DNA of 64,000 bases. Origin: Nonomuraea montanisoli. GTDB lineage: Bacteria; Actinomycetota; Actinomycetes; Streptosporangiales; Streptosporangiaceae. Positions 46,737 through 57,013 of the stretch are shown here, piece after piece; position 1 is the first letter of the stretch, and every line of letters begins with the position of its first letter. The stretch covers positions 62,001 through 126,000 of the forward strand of contig NZ_JABWGN010000021.1 in NCBI RefSeq assembly GCF_013363975.1, given 5' to 3'. A program made the translations under genes and the position numbers. The notes under the pieces were generated by a model. The model was not told the DNA's origin. It saw only the letters and a program-made list of their open reading frames with translations, and searched no databases.

Positions 46737-47231
46737 ATGCCGATGTCGCCGTACCTCGCCGGGCTGCGCGCGAAGGTCGGATCCGAGCTGCTGCTGCTGC
46801 CGTCGGTGTGCGGGTGCGTGTTCGACGAGTCGGGGCGGCTGCTGGTGGCCCGCCACGGCGACGTCGGGCTGTGGGCCGCGCCCGGCGGCGGGCTCGACCC
46901 GGACGAGCGGCCCGAGGACGCCGTGGTCAGGGAGCTGCGCGAGGAGCTGGCGGTCGAGGTCGAGGTACGCGGCGTGATCGGCGTGTACGGCGGCCCCGAG
47001 TTCCGTGCCGTCTATCCCAACGGGCATCAGTGCCAGTACATGATCGCCGTGTTCGGCTGCACGCTGGCGTCGGGCGTCCCGCAGCCCGACGGCGACGAGA
47101 TCACCGACTACCGGTGGGTCACCGAGGAGGAGCTGGCGGGGCTGCGGATGACGCCGTGGTCGCCCCGCGTGCTGCCCGAGGTGTTCGCCTGGTGGCGCGG
47201 GCAGACCCGCCGATGGGCGACAATGCACTAG
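46737..47231 (+). CDS. Nudix hydrolase
   Basis: A 164-residue protein with a Nudix box GGLDPDERPEDAVVRELREE (one deviation: Ala replaces the Gly after the REUXEE part). Nudix enzymes hydrolyse nucleoside diphosphates linked to other groups. The first ATG is at 46737, one base after the preceding stop; ATG 46743 is also possible. It ends TAG at 47229-47231, where the G is shared with the era GTG. Confidence 0.9.
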   Translation: MPMSPYLAGLRAKVGSELLLLPSVCGCVFDESGRLLVARHGDVGLWAAPGGGLDPDERPEDAVVRELREELAVEVEVRGVIGVYGGPEFRAVYPNGHQCQYMIAVFGCTLASGVPQPDGDEITDYRWVTEEELAGLRMTPWSPRVLPEVFAWWRGQTRRWATMH

Positions 47232-48139
47232 TGACCTCGCCAGACAACCATCGCGCCGGATTCGCCTGCTTCGTGGGAAGGCCCAACGTCGGCAAGTCCA
47301 CGTTGATGAACGCCCTGGTGGGCACGAAGGTCGCGATCACCTCCTCCAAGCCGCAGACCACCCGCCGGGTCATCCGCGGCATCGTCCACCGGCCCGACGC
47401 GCAGATCGTCATCGTCGACACACCCGGCCTGCACCGGCCGCGCACCCTGCTCGGCGAGCGGCTCGACAGCCTGGTGCTGTCCACGCTGACCGAGGTCGAC
47501 GTCATCGGGTTCTGCGTGCCGGCCAACGAGCCGATCGGCAAGGGCGACCGGTTCATCGCCGACAAGCTCGCCGCCGTCAAGCGCACCCCGGTGGTCGCCG
47601 TGGTCACCAAGTGCGACCTGGCCACCAAGGAGCAGATCGCCGAGCAGCTCCTGGCGGTGTCGCAGGTCGCGGAGTTCGCCGCGATCGTGCCGGTCTCGGC
47701 CGAGCGCGGCGACCAGCTCGACGTGCTGGGCGACGTGCTGATCGAGCACCTGCCCGAGTCCCCGCCGCTCTACGAGGGCGGGCAGCTCACCGACGAGCCC
47801 GAGCAGGTGCTGGTGGGCGAGCTGATCAGGGAGGCGGCGCTGGAGGGCGTCCGCGACGAGCTGCCGCACTCGATCGCCGTGGTGGTCGACGAGATGCTGC
47901 CACGCGAGGGCCGCGACGACCTGCTCGACATCTACGCCCACATGTTCGTCGAACGGCCGTCGCAGAAGGCCATCGTCATCGGCCACAAGGGCGAGCGGCT
48001 GCGCGACGTGGGCACGCGGGCCCGCCAGCAGATCGAGGCGCTGCTCGGCACCCGCGTCTACCTCGACCTGCGCATCAGCGTCGCCAAGGACTGGCAGCGC
48101 GACCCCAAGCAGCTGCGCCGGCTCGGCTTCTACGACTGA
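47231..48139 (+). CDS. era: GTPase Era
   Basis: A 302-residue Era: G1 GRPNVGKST, G3 DTPGL, G4 TKCD, and a C-terminal KH domain (KAIVIGHKGERLRDVG). Era binds the 3' end of 16S rRNA during 30S maturation, fitting its clustering with ybeY and phoH. The GTG at 47231 shares a base with the Nudix stop; an in-frame ATG at 47213 is an alternative that would overlap the Nudix gene by 19 bp. Confidence 0.96.
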   Translation: MTSPDNHRAGFACFVGRPNVGKSTLMNALVGTKVAITSSKPQTTRRVIRGIVHRPDAQIVIVDTPGLHRPRTLLGERLDSLVLSTLTEVDVIGFCVPANEPIGKGDRFIADKLAAVKRTPVVAVVTKCDLATKEQIAEQLLAVSQVAEFAAIVPVSAERGDQLDVLGDVLIEHLPESPPLYEGGQLTDEPEQVLVGELIREAALEGVRDELPHSIAVVVDEMLPREGRDDLLDIYAHMFVERPSQKAIVIGHKGERLRDVGTRARQQIEALLGTRVYLDLRISVAKDWQRDPKQLRRLGFYD

Positions 48140-48143
48140 TCGT

Positions 48144-48211
48144 CGAGCCTCGGGCATTCACGACCGGCCGGCGAGCCTCGGGCCTTCACGACCAGCCGGC
48201 GTGCCTCGCGC
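48144..48211. repeat. 28-bp tandem repeat after era
   Basis: CGAGCCTCGGGCATTCACGA-type units start at 48144 and 48172, with a partial third at 48200; the first two differ at only two positions. It fills most of the gap between era and the convergent membrane protein gene. Confidence 0.9.
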
Positions 48212-48216
48212 CGCCG

Positions 48217-48753
48217 TCAGTCGGTCGCGGAGGAGCGGCGCGCGGCGGTCAGCACGGCGAAGAGGACCAGCGCCAGCGAGCTGGCCAGCGCCGCGAACCA
48301 CCCGTACCTGATGACCGGCCCCACCGACAGCATCCCGCCCAGGTCGAGCGAGACCCGGCCGGTCACGCCGCCCGGGTCGGCCGCGAACATCACCAGCAGC
48401 ACGGTCGCGAACGCTCCCGGCAGTGCCGCGAGCGCGGCCACCCACGGGCGGCGGCCCAGCAGCCCCGCCACCCCGAGCGCCAGCGCCGCCAGCCCCGCGA
48501 CGAGGGTCGAGACGCCGAGCCCGGCGTCGACGCCCCGGACGTCGCTGGTGAGACCGCCGCCGATGACGTCGCTCCTGGCCTCGATGCCCGCCCACGGCAG
48601 GACGGCGCAGACCACGAGCAGCGCCGCGGCAACGCTGGCGGCCAGCGCGTACCCGCGCCTGCCGCGTCTGACGGTGCCTGGCTGATGGGGGCCCGTCCGA
48701 TGAGGGCCCGTCCGATGGGGGCCCGTCCGGCCCGGCTGAAGGGGATCGGCCAC
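48217..48753 (-). CDS. Four-span membrane protein
   Basis: A 178-residue protein with an N-terminal tail containing TGPHR repeats and four predicted spans (from YALAASVAAALLVVCAVLPW). The pattern of span, small loop with GWAGIEARSDV..GVDAGLG, and further spans resembles the Trp-operon-associated membrane protein family, but this is tentative. The GTG at 48753 is taken as the start because upstream frame is low complexity. Confidence 0.6.
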   Translation of the reverse strand: MADPLQPGRTGPHRTGPHRTGPHQPGTVRRGRRGYALAASVAAALLVVCAVLPWAGIEARSDVIGGGLTSDVRGVDAGLGVSTLVAGLAALALGVAGLLGRRPWVAALAALPGAFATVLLVMFAADPGGVTGRVSLDLGGMLSVGPVIRYGWFAALASSLALVLFAVLTAARRSSATD

Positions 48754-48812
48754 ACGGCCACCATAGGACGGCGACGCCGTCCCGGCCAGGGCGCCGTGCT
48801 GAGCGCTCGGGG

Positions 48813-49538
48813 TCAGGAGAGGCTGCCCGCCCACGCGCGGGCCGTGCGGACGATCTCCTCCAGGTGGCCGCTGTGGGCGCCGTGCCAGTACACCTGGCCG
48901 CATGCCCGGCACTGCCCGTACGCGTCGTAGCTGCGCCGCGTCCCCGCCTCCAGGCGCGCGGCGACCGTCTCCTTGTCGGCGGGGGTCAGCTCGCCGTTGC
49001 AGGCGGTGCAGCGCGTCCACGGACGCAGGGGCGGCGCGAAGCGCTCCATGAGGTCGCGGAGCTGGTCCTGGGGCCGCGAGCCGCGCACGTACGCGCCCAG
49101 CCACAGGGCGCGGCGGCGCAGCAGGCCGCGGTCCTGGGTGAGCAGCACCCGCCGTTCCTCGTTGGCCTGGACGACGAGCGCCGGGTCGTCCATGTCGTTG
49201 TGGTAGGCCGCGTCGATGCCGAGCAGCCGCAGCCGCCGCGCCAGCGTGCCGAGGTGGACGTCCAGCAGGAACCGCGGCTCGCGGGGGAGCTGCTGGGGGC
49301 GCGGCACCGGGCCGACCTCCACGACGTCGCCGGCGGCGAGCTGGTGGGAGGGGCCGACTCCGCGGCCGTCGACGGTCATGGGGCCGACCTCGGTCAGGGG
49401 GATGCCGGCCGACTCGACGTGGTGCCCGAGGGTGGAGCTGCCGTCCGGAGCCACCCGCTGCCACTCCTGGCGGCGGCTCACGGGCAGGAACATCCTCAGC
49501 TCCGGAGCGATCCGGAGAAGTGCGTCCCGTTGGGTCAT
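48813..49538 (-). CDS. Mut7-C RNase-domain protein with ubiquitin-like N-terminus
   Basis: A 241-residue protein. Residues 1-90 resemble a Mut7-C-associated ubiquitin/ThiS-like domain (HHVESAGIPLTEVGPMTVDG); residues about 90-235 are the Mut7-C RNase (PIN-like) domain with FLLDVHLGTLARRLRLLGID, DDPALV and LLTQDRGLL, and a zinc-ribbon pair CTAC and CRAC. The family is predicted to cleave RNA. The ATG at 49538 lies 7 nt after CAGAAT (minus strand), favouring it over 49547. Confidence 0.88.
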   Translation of the reverse strand: MTQRDALLRIAPELRMFLPVSRRQEWQRVAPDGSSTLGHHVESAGIPLTEVGPMTVDGRGVGPSHQLAAGDVVEVGPVPRPQQLPREPRFLLDVHLGTLARRLRLLGIDAAYHNDMDDPALVVQANEERRVLLTQDRGLLRRRALWLGAYVRGSRPQDQLRDLMERFAPPLRPWTRCTACNGELTPADKETVAARLEAGTRRSYDAYGQCRACGQVYWHGAHSGHLEEIVRTARAWAGSLS

Positions 49539-49573
49539 ATCTCTCATTCTGCGTGATTCGATAGCGTGAGATC

Positions 49574-50479
49574 GTGCCGATGTCCCGCCGCGCCTTCCTC
49601 GCGCTCACCGCGCTCGCGGCCACCGGCTGCGCGCCGGCCGAGGACGAGGAGCACGCGATCCGGCTGGCCACCGGGCTCGCGGGCGGTCCGTACGAGGTGC
49701 TGGGCGACCGGTTCGCGGTCGAGCTGCGGCGCGACGGCGTCGCGGTGCAGGTGATCAAGACGGCGGCCAGCGTGCAGAACCTCCAGATGCTCGCCGACGG
49801 CCGCGCCGACGTCGGCTTCTCGCTGGCCGACAGCGCCGACGACGCGGTGCGGGTACGCCACCAGCCCGTCGCGGCGCTGGCCCGGATGTACATGAACTAC
49901 GTTCACCTGGTCGTCCGCCACGACTCGGCGGTCTTCGAGCCGAAGGACCTGGCCGGGCGGGTGGTGTCCATCGGCGCCGAGGGGTCGGGCACCGCGGTGA
50001 CGGCCGCGCGGGTGCTGTCGGCCGCGGGCCTGCCGAGCGCGGGGACGCTCCGGCTCGGGCTGGACGCCTCCATCCTGGCGCTGCGCGAGGGGGACGTCGA
50101 CGCGTTCTTCTGGTCGGGCGGCGTCCCGACCCCGGCGCTCGCCGCGACCGAGGGCATCAGGCTCGTCCCGCTGGAGTCGCTGGTGCCGGTGCTGCGCCGC
50201 ACGTACGGGCCGGTCTACGAGCCGGCGGACGTCCCGGCCGGCGTGTACGCGGGATCGCTGCCCGTGCCGACCGTCGGCACCCCCAGCTACCTGATGTGCC
50301 GCCGCGACCTGCCCGAGGACGCCGCCTACACCATCACGGAGACGCTCTTCCGCGCCCGCGACCGGCTCCAGGCCCCCTCGGCGCCCGGCGGCCGGCTGGA
50401 CAAGAGGTACGCCATCGGGACCGGCATCGTCCCGCTCCACCCGGGCGCGGCCCGCTACTACCGCTCCGTCTACGGCTGA
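49574..50479 (+). CDS. TAXI family TRAP transporter solute receptor
   Basis: A 301-residue extracytoplasmic receptor with a lipobox-like LALTALAATGC signal, then LATGLAGGPYEVLGDRFAVE and VSIGAEGSGTAVTAARVL, typical of TAXI receptors for TRAP transporters (glutamate, dicarboxylates or similar). No TRAP permease is in the window, so the partner is elsewhere or the protein acts alone. The GTG at 49574 is 6 nt after TAGCGT (49562-49567), suggesting a leaderless message. Confidence 0.85.
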   Translation: MPMSRRAFLALTALAATGCAPAEDEEHAIRLATGLAGGPYEVLGDRFAVELRRDGVAVQVIKTAASVQNLQMLADGRADVGFSLADSADDAVRVRHQPVAALARMYMNYVHLVVRHDSAVFEPKDLAGRVVSIGAEGSGTAVTAARVLSAAGLPSAGTLRLGLDASILALREGDVDAFFWSGGVPTPALAATEGIRLVPLESLVPVLRRTYGPVYEPADVPAGVYAGSLPVPTVGTPSYLMCRRDLPEDAAYTITETLFRARDRLQAPSAPGGRLDKRYAIGTGIVPLHPGAARYYRSVYG

Positions 50480-50483
50480 GACC

Positions 50484-51821
50484 TCAGTCGCTCCCGTACT
50501 GCTCGGGCAGGCGCAGCTCCACCACCAGGCCGTGGGGGTCGGCGGACAGCAGCGACAGCGTCGCCCCGCACGCCTTGGCCAGCTCGGCGGCGATCGCCAG
50601 CCCGAGCCCGCTGCCCGGCACGTTGGCGTGGCTGACCGAGCGCCAGAAACGGCCGAGCGCGTCGGCCCGCTCCTCCTCGGCGAGCCCCGGCCCGTCGTCG
50701 GCGACGCGCAGCACCCCGTCGTGCAGCGTGACCGTCACCTTGCCGCCCGGCGGCACGAACTTCTGGGCGTTGTCCAGGGCGATGTCGGCGATCCTGGCCG
50801 CCGCCTCCGGCACGACCGACATCTCCGGCACGTCCATGTCGAGGGTGATGTCCTTGGCCGCGTACACCTCGCGCCACACCCCGAGCCGGGGCCGCAGCTC
50901 GACCTCCTTGTCGTCGGCGATCGCGCCCGCCTCCACCCGGGCCAGCGCCAGCAGGTCCTCGACCAGCACGGCCAGCCGGTCCAGCTCGGCCATGGCCTCC
51001 TCGAACTCGGCCGAGCCCTCGTCACGCAGGTGCGGCTCCAGGTTCTCCAGCCGCAGCCCGAGCACGGTCAGCGGCGTGCGCAGCTCGTGGGAGGCGTCGG
51101 CGACGAAGGCCCGTTGCCGCTCCATCGCCCCCGACAGGGCGTCGGCCATCGCGTTGAACCGCTCCTCCAGCCGCCGCAGCTCCGTGGGGCCGACACCCGG
51201 GTGGGCGCGGGCGTCCAGATGGCCCTCGGCGATGGCCCGCGTCGTGCGGTCCAGCTCCGTGACCGGACGCAGGATCCAGCGCGCCAGCCGCCGCGCCGCC
51301 AGCACGCCGTAGGCCAGCGCGATCAGGGACCCGAGCGCCAGCGCGCCCCACACCATCCCGACGTCCAGCCGGGCCTGGTCGGTGCGGGCCTGGAGCAGCA
51401 CCGCGCCCGAGAGCTGGGCGTCGCGGCCCGCCGGCTCGGCCAGCAGCACGCTGGCCGGGCCGAACGGATCGACCGTGGGCAGGTCCTCGGTGGTGCGGCC
51501 GGACAGCGCGAGCCGGGTGGGCTCGGTGTCGTCGGCCTCGAACCGGCCGGCCGTGACGAGCACGCGACCGCCCCGGTCGCGCACCCGCACGGCCGCGCCG
51601 TACAGCTCGGCGTAGCGGACCACCTCGGAGGTCAGGCTCGTGTGGTCGCCCTCGCGGGCCGCCTGGTCGGCCAGCTCCGCGAAGCGGGTGGCGTCGGCGC
51701 GGCGGTCCAGCAGCAGCCGGTTGGTGCGGTGGGAGGCGTAGGACAGGGCCAGGGGCACGGCCAGCGCCGTGATGAGGATCGCGATCAGCGTGGTGAACGT
51801 GATCACCAGGCGGGAGTTCAC
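50484..51821 (-). CDS. Sensor histidine kinase
   Basis: A 445-residue kinase: span near 5-28, outer sensor (about 30-150), span near 155-175, HAMP, DHp with phosphorylatable His (DASHELRTPL, His245) and ATPase with the N-box NAQKF, G1 DDGPGL and G2 GSGLGLAI motifs. The GTG at 51821 overlaps the regulator stop. It convergently abuts the TAXI receptor gene 4 bp away. Sensed signal unknown; the upstream MHS transporter suggests an organic-acid or osmolyte cue. Confidence 0.93.
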   Translation of the reverse strand: MNSRLVITFTTLIAILITALAVPLALSYASHRTNRLLLDRRADATRFAELADQAAREGDHTSLTSEVVRYAELYGAAVRVRDRGGRVLVTAGRFEADDTEPTRLALSGRTTEDLPTVDPFGPASVLLAEPAGRDAQLSGAVLLQARTDQARLDVGMVWGALALGSLIALAYGVLAARRLARWILRPVTELDRTTRAIAEGHLDARAHPGVGPTELRRLEERFNAMADALSGAMERQRAFVADASHELRTPLTVLGLRLENLEPHLRDEGSAEFEEAMAELDRLAVLVEDLLALARVEAGAIADDKEVELRPRLGVWREVYAAKDITLDMDVPEMSVVPEAAARIADIALDNAQKFVPPGGKVTVTLHDGVLRVADDGPGLAEEERADALGRFWRSVSHANVPGSGLGLAIAAELAKACGATLSLLSADPHGLVVELRLPEQYGSD

Positions 51822-52483
51822 GTGGCGGAGCCCAGGCGGTAGCCCGTGCCGCGCAGCGTCTCGACCAGGCCGGGCCGGCCGGTCTTCGAGCGCAGGCCCG
51901 CGACGTGGACGTCGAGCGAGCGGGACGCCGACAGCAGCGGGTCGCCCCAGACCTCGTCGAGGATCTCCTCGCGGCTGCGCACCACGCCCGGCTCGCGGGC
52001 CAGCAGGGCCAGCACGTCGAACTCGCGCCGGGTCAGGGTCACCGCCGCCCCCGCCACGGTGACCTGACGGGCGACGAGGTCGATGCGGACGTCGCCCACG
52101 CTCACCACCTGCCCGCGCTCGGGCATCGGCCGGGTGCCGCGCCGCACGACGGCCTCCATCCTGGCCATCAGCTCCACCGTGCGGAACGGCTTGACCAGGT
52201 AGTCGTCGGCGCCCGAGCGCAGCCCGCGCAGCACCTCGCGCTCCTCGGTCCGGGCGGTCACCACGATCACCGGGACCGCCGACACGCGGCGCAGGCGGCG
52301 CAGCACGTCGAGACCGTCCATGTCGGGCAGGCCCAGATCCAGCAGGACGAAGTCGACGCCCCCCGCGAGGCGGAGGGCGTCGACGGCCAGCCCCGCCCGC
52401 GCGACCTGATGGCCGTGGCGGGCGAGGGCCGTGGTGAGCGCGGAGGCGAGCCGATCGTCGTCTTCGACCAGGAGAACTCGCAT
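51818..52483 (-). CDS. OmpR-type response regulator
   Basis: A 221-residue regulator. Receiver with acidic VEDDD, phosphorylation site LLDLGLPDMDG and TAR/K (DDYLVKPF); C-terminal winged helix (LTRREFDVLALLAREPGVVR, then RSREEILDEVWG). It is between the MHS transporter (10 bp upstream) and its kinase (GTGA overlap), one operon on the minus strand. Confidence 0.96.
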   Translation of the reverse strand: MRVLLVEDDDRLASALTTALARHGHQVARAGLAVDALRLAGGVDFVLLDLGLPDMDGLDVLRRLRRVSAVPVIVVTARTEEREVLRGLRSGADDYLVKPFRTVELMARMEAVVRRGTRPMPERGQVVSVGDVRIDLVARQVTVAGAAVTLTRREFDVLALLAREPGVVRSREEILDEVWGDPLLSASRSLDVHVAGLRSKTGRPGLVETLRGTGYRLGSAT

Positions 52484-52493
52484 GTCGCCCAGA

Positions 52494-53819
52494 CTAGAGG
52501 CGAATCGGGACCGATTCCGCTTCGCCCGCCTTCTGCTCGGAGCGGCTGAGGGCGGCGTCGCGGGTCTCGCGCATGGTGAGGTACACAGCCAGGGACACCG
52601 CGGCGCAACCGGACACGTACCAGTAGAAGCCGGACTCGATGCCGCTGGACTTGAACCACAGGGCCACGTACTCGGCGGTGCCGCCGAACAGGGCGTTGGC
52701 GATGGCGTACGGCAGGGCCACGCCGAGCGCCCGGATGTTGGTCGGGAACAGCTCCGCCTTCACCACCGCGTTGATCGAGGTGTAGCCGGTGATGATGATC
52801 AGGCCCACCAGCGAGAGGACGAAGCCGCCGATGAAGCCGTCCACGCTGGCCAGCGCCGTCATGAGGGGCACGGTGCCGAGCAGCGAGCCGATGCCGAACG
52901 TGATGAGCAGCGGCCGGCGGCCGATGCGGTCCGACAGCGAGCCGGCGAGCGGCTGGATGAGCATGAAGACGAACAGCGCGCAGAAGCTGATCAGGGTGGC
53001 GGTCTGCTTCTCCAGGTGCGCGGTGTTGACGAGGTACTTCGTCAGGTAGGTCGTGTAGGTGTAGTACGCGACCGTGCCGCCCATGGTGAGGGCGATGACG
53101 AGCAGCGCCTCCTTCTTGTGCGCCATCAGGGCCTTGATGGTGCCGCGGTCCTTGGTGCCGCCCTCGACCTCGCGCTCCTCCTCGTCGTACGCCTCGGTCT
53201 CCAGGAGGTTGCGCCGCAGGTAGAACACCACCGCCGCGCCGAGCGCGCCGATGACGAACGGGATGCGCCAGCCGTAGGACTTGAGGACCTCGTCCGACAT
53301 GGTGTTCTGCAGGATGATCTGCAGGCCCAGGCCGACGAGCTGACCGGCCGTCATCGAGACGTACTGGAAGCTGGAGGCCAGACCGCGCTTGCCGGGAGGC
53401 GTTGCCTCGGTGAGGTAGGTGGCGCTGGCGGCGTACTCGCCGCCGACCGACAGACCCTGCAGGAGACGGGCCACCAGCAGGACGACGGCGCCGAAGAAGC
53501 CGACCGCCTCGTACGTCGGCGCGATGGCGATCAGCAGGGCGCTGGCCGACATCAGGGTGACCGTGAGCGTGAGCGCGGCCTTGCGGCCCTTCCGGTCGGC
53601 GTAGCGGCCGAGCAGCCAGCCGCCGACGGGCCGCATGAAGAAGCCCACGGCGAAGATGCCGGCCGTGTTGAGCAGCTGGGTGGTCGCGTCGCCGTCAGGG
53701 AAGAAGGAGGCGGCGAAGTAGACAGCGAAGCTGCTGTAGACAAACCAGTCGTACCACTCGACCAGATTGCCGATGGAGCCGCCGACGACCGCCTTCCACG
53801 GCACCTTGGGTGTGCTCAC
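52494..53819 (-). CDS. MHS-family MFS transporter (organic acid/osmolyte)
   Basis: A 441-residue facilitator with 12 spans of the metabolite:H+ symporter family (KgtP/ProP-like): EWYDWFVYSSFAVYFA, FMRPVGGWLLGRYADRKGRK and LLQGLSVGGEYAASATYLTE are signatures. Such carriers take up 2-oxoglutarate, dicarboxylates, proline or betaine. The GTG at 53819 has a strong AGGAGGT ribosome site. It is first in an operon with the response regulator and kinase. Confidence 0.92.
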   Translation of the reverse strand: MSTPKVPWKAVVGGSIGNLVEWYDWFVYSSFAVYFAASFFPDGDATTQLLNTAGIFAVGFFMRPVGGWLLGRYADRKGRKAALTLTVTLMSASALLIAIAPTYEAVGFFGAVVLLVARLLQGLSVGGEYAASATYLTEATPPGKRGLASSFQYVSMTAGQLVGLGLQIILQNTMSDEVLKSYGWRIPFVIGALGAAVVFYLRRNLLETEAYDEEEREVEGGTKDRGTIKALMAHKKEALLVIALTMGGTVAYYTYTTYLTKYLVNTAHLEKQTATLISFCALFVFMLIQPLAGSLSDRIGRRPLLITFGIGSLLGTVPLMTALASVDGFIGGFVLSLVGLIIITGYTSINAVVKAELFPTNIRALGVALPYAIANALFGGTAEYVALWFKSSGIESGFYWYVSGCAAVSLAVYLTMRETRDAALSRSEQKAGEAESVPIRL

Positions 53820-53871
53820 TGGTGTACCTCCTGGGGGGAGTAGTTGCAGGCCAGAGCCTCGCCGCAGAAGG

Positions 53872-53883
53872 TTGTTCGAACAA
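53872..53883. promoter_or_regulatory. Perfect TTGTTCGAACAA palindrome upstream of the MHS transporter
   Basis: A 12-bp perfect palindrome 52 bp before the transporter GTG. TAACGCACGCTTAAC (53902-53916) nearby contains spaced TAAC/TTAAC half-sites that could be the response-regulator box. No -10/-35 is firmly assigned. Confidence 0.5.
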
Positions 53884-53976
53884 GGGGAGGAGGCCGATAT
53901 CTAACGCACGCTTAACATCGGGGCAACGCGCACGTGAAGAAGGGCCTCCTCGCACCGGGCCGGTGAGCGGGTCTTC

Positions 53977-54222
53977 CTACTGGCGGTAGCCCTCGACCTC
54001 CGAGGCCGGGCGGGCGCTGGCGGCGTCCGGGTCCTCGCCGGCGCCGCGGCGGGCGCGGCGCTGCCTCAACAGGTCCCAGCACTGGTCGAGGGCGGTCTCC
54101 AGCTCCTTGACGCGGGCGTTCTCCTCCTCGGAGGTGACCTCGCCCGCCGACAGTTTGCCGCGCAGCTCGTGCTCCTCGGTCACGAGGGCGCTGATCCGGG
54201 TCAGAATCTCGTCGTCACGCAT
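53977..54222 (-). CDS. DUF2630 family protein
   Basis: An 81-residue, charged, probably coiled-coil protein (DDEILTRISALVTEEHELRG, then LETALDQCWDLLRQRRARR) common in actinobacteria, function unknown. The ATG at 54222 is 7 nt after TAGAGT (minus strand), so the message is likely leaderless. Divergent from ddaH; the gap is 38 bp. Confidence 0.88.
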   Translation of the reverse strand: MRDDEILTRISALVTEEHELRGKLSAGEVTSEEENARVKELETALDQCWDLLRQRRARRGAGEDPDAASARPASEVEGYRQ

Positions 54223-54260
54223 GTCGGAGACTCTACTGAGTACGTGATAGAAAGCGCCCT

Positions 54261-55022
54261 ATGTCTGGTATCGCGCTGGTAAGGAAGCCCGGCCCCCGGA
54301 TCGCCGAGGGGATCGTCACCCACATCGAGCGCGAGCCCGTCGACCCCGAGCGCGCCCTCGTCCAGCACGAGGCGTACGTGGCCGCCCTGGCCGGCGCGGG
54401 CTGGACGCCGGTCCACGTCGAACCGGCCGACGACCTGCCCGACGCGCCGTTCGTCGAGGACACCGTCGTGGTCTGCGGGCGGCTGGCCGTGCTGACCCGC
54501 CCGGGCGCCCCCGAGCGGCGGCCGGAGGTGGCCGCGGTGGAGGAGGCGGTGCGGGGACTCGGCATCAGCGCCGTGCGCGTCACCCGCCCCGGCACGCTGG
54601 ACGGCGGCGACGTCCTCCAGGTGGGCCGCGCCGTCTACGTCGGCCGCTCGGCGCGGACCAACGACGAGGGCATCGCCCAGCTCGCCGCGCTGCTGCCCGA
54701 ACGGCAGATACAGCCGGTGGACCTCGACGGCGTGCTGCACCTCAAGTCCGCCGTCACCGCGCTGCCCGACGGCACCCTCATCGGCGACCCCGCCCGCCTC
54801 GACCTCGCCGGCCTCGGCGAACCTGCCGGCCTGCTGGAGCCCGAGGAGGAGTCCGGCGCCCACGTCGTCCTCCTCGGCGGCGACCGCGTCCTCATGGCGG
54901 CCTCCGCGCCCCGTACCGCCGACCTGCTGGTCCGGCGCGGGCTCGACGTGACGACCGTGGACATCTCGGAGTTCGAGAAACTGGAGGGCTGCGTCACCTG
55001 CCTGTCCGTCCTCGTTCCATGA
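54261..55022 (+). CDS. ddaH: Dimethylarginine dimethylaminohydrolase
   Basis: A 253-residue DDAH-like amidinotransferase-fold enzyme: APFVEDTVVVC, GTLDGGDVLQVGRAVYVGRS with the catalytic His region HLKSAVTALPDG, and the catalytic Cys in LEGCVTCLSVLV. Substrates are methylated or plain arginine derivatives (dimethylarginine to citrulline), possibly for nitrogen use. The last base of its stop opens the ATCTC-hairpin described as a weak terminator. TAGAAA lies 7 nt before the ATG. Confidence 0.9.
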   Translation: MSGIALVRKPGPRIAEGIVTHIEREPVDPERALVQHEAYVAALAGAGWTPVHVEPADDLPDAPFVEDTVVVCGRLAVLTRPGAPERRPEVAAVEEAVRGLGISAVRVTRPGTLDGGDVLQVGRAVYVGRSARTNDEGIAQLAALLPERQIQPVDLDGVLHLKSAVTALPDGTLIGDPARLDLAGLGEPAGLLEPEEESGAHVVLLGGDRVLMAASAPRTADLLVRRGLDVTTVDISEFEKLEGCVTCLSVLVP

Positions 55023-55041
55023 CATCTCAGCATCCGAGATG
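55023..55041 (+). terminator. Small hairpin after ddaH
   Basis: CATCTC (55023-55028) and GAGATG (55036-55041) with an AGCATCC loop. It directly follows the ddaH stop. The 6-bp stem is short, so termination is uncertain. Confidence 0.4.
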
Positions 55042-55081
55042 CGGGACGGTGCACGGCGAGACGTCTGGTAGCGTGCAAGAC

Positions 55082-56904
<1,823 letters not shown>

Positions 56905-56955
56905 CCCGGCGGGCCCTGCTTCCGGGCCCCGGCACGACCTGCCGGGCCCGGAGTC

Positions 56956-56999
56956 ACTCGACCGCGCTCCCCGCGACCCCGGGGGAGGCGCGGTCGAGT
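56956..56999 (+). terminator. leuA terminator
   Basis: ACTCGACCGCGC (56956-56967) and GCGCGGTCGAGT (56988-56999) are perfect complements, with an inner TCCCC/GGGGA stem; followed by CGTTTC. It separates leuA from the convergent lipoprotein gene. Confidence 0.9.
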
Positions 57000-57013
57000 C
57001 GTTTCAGCGGGGT

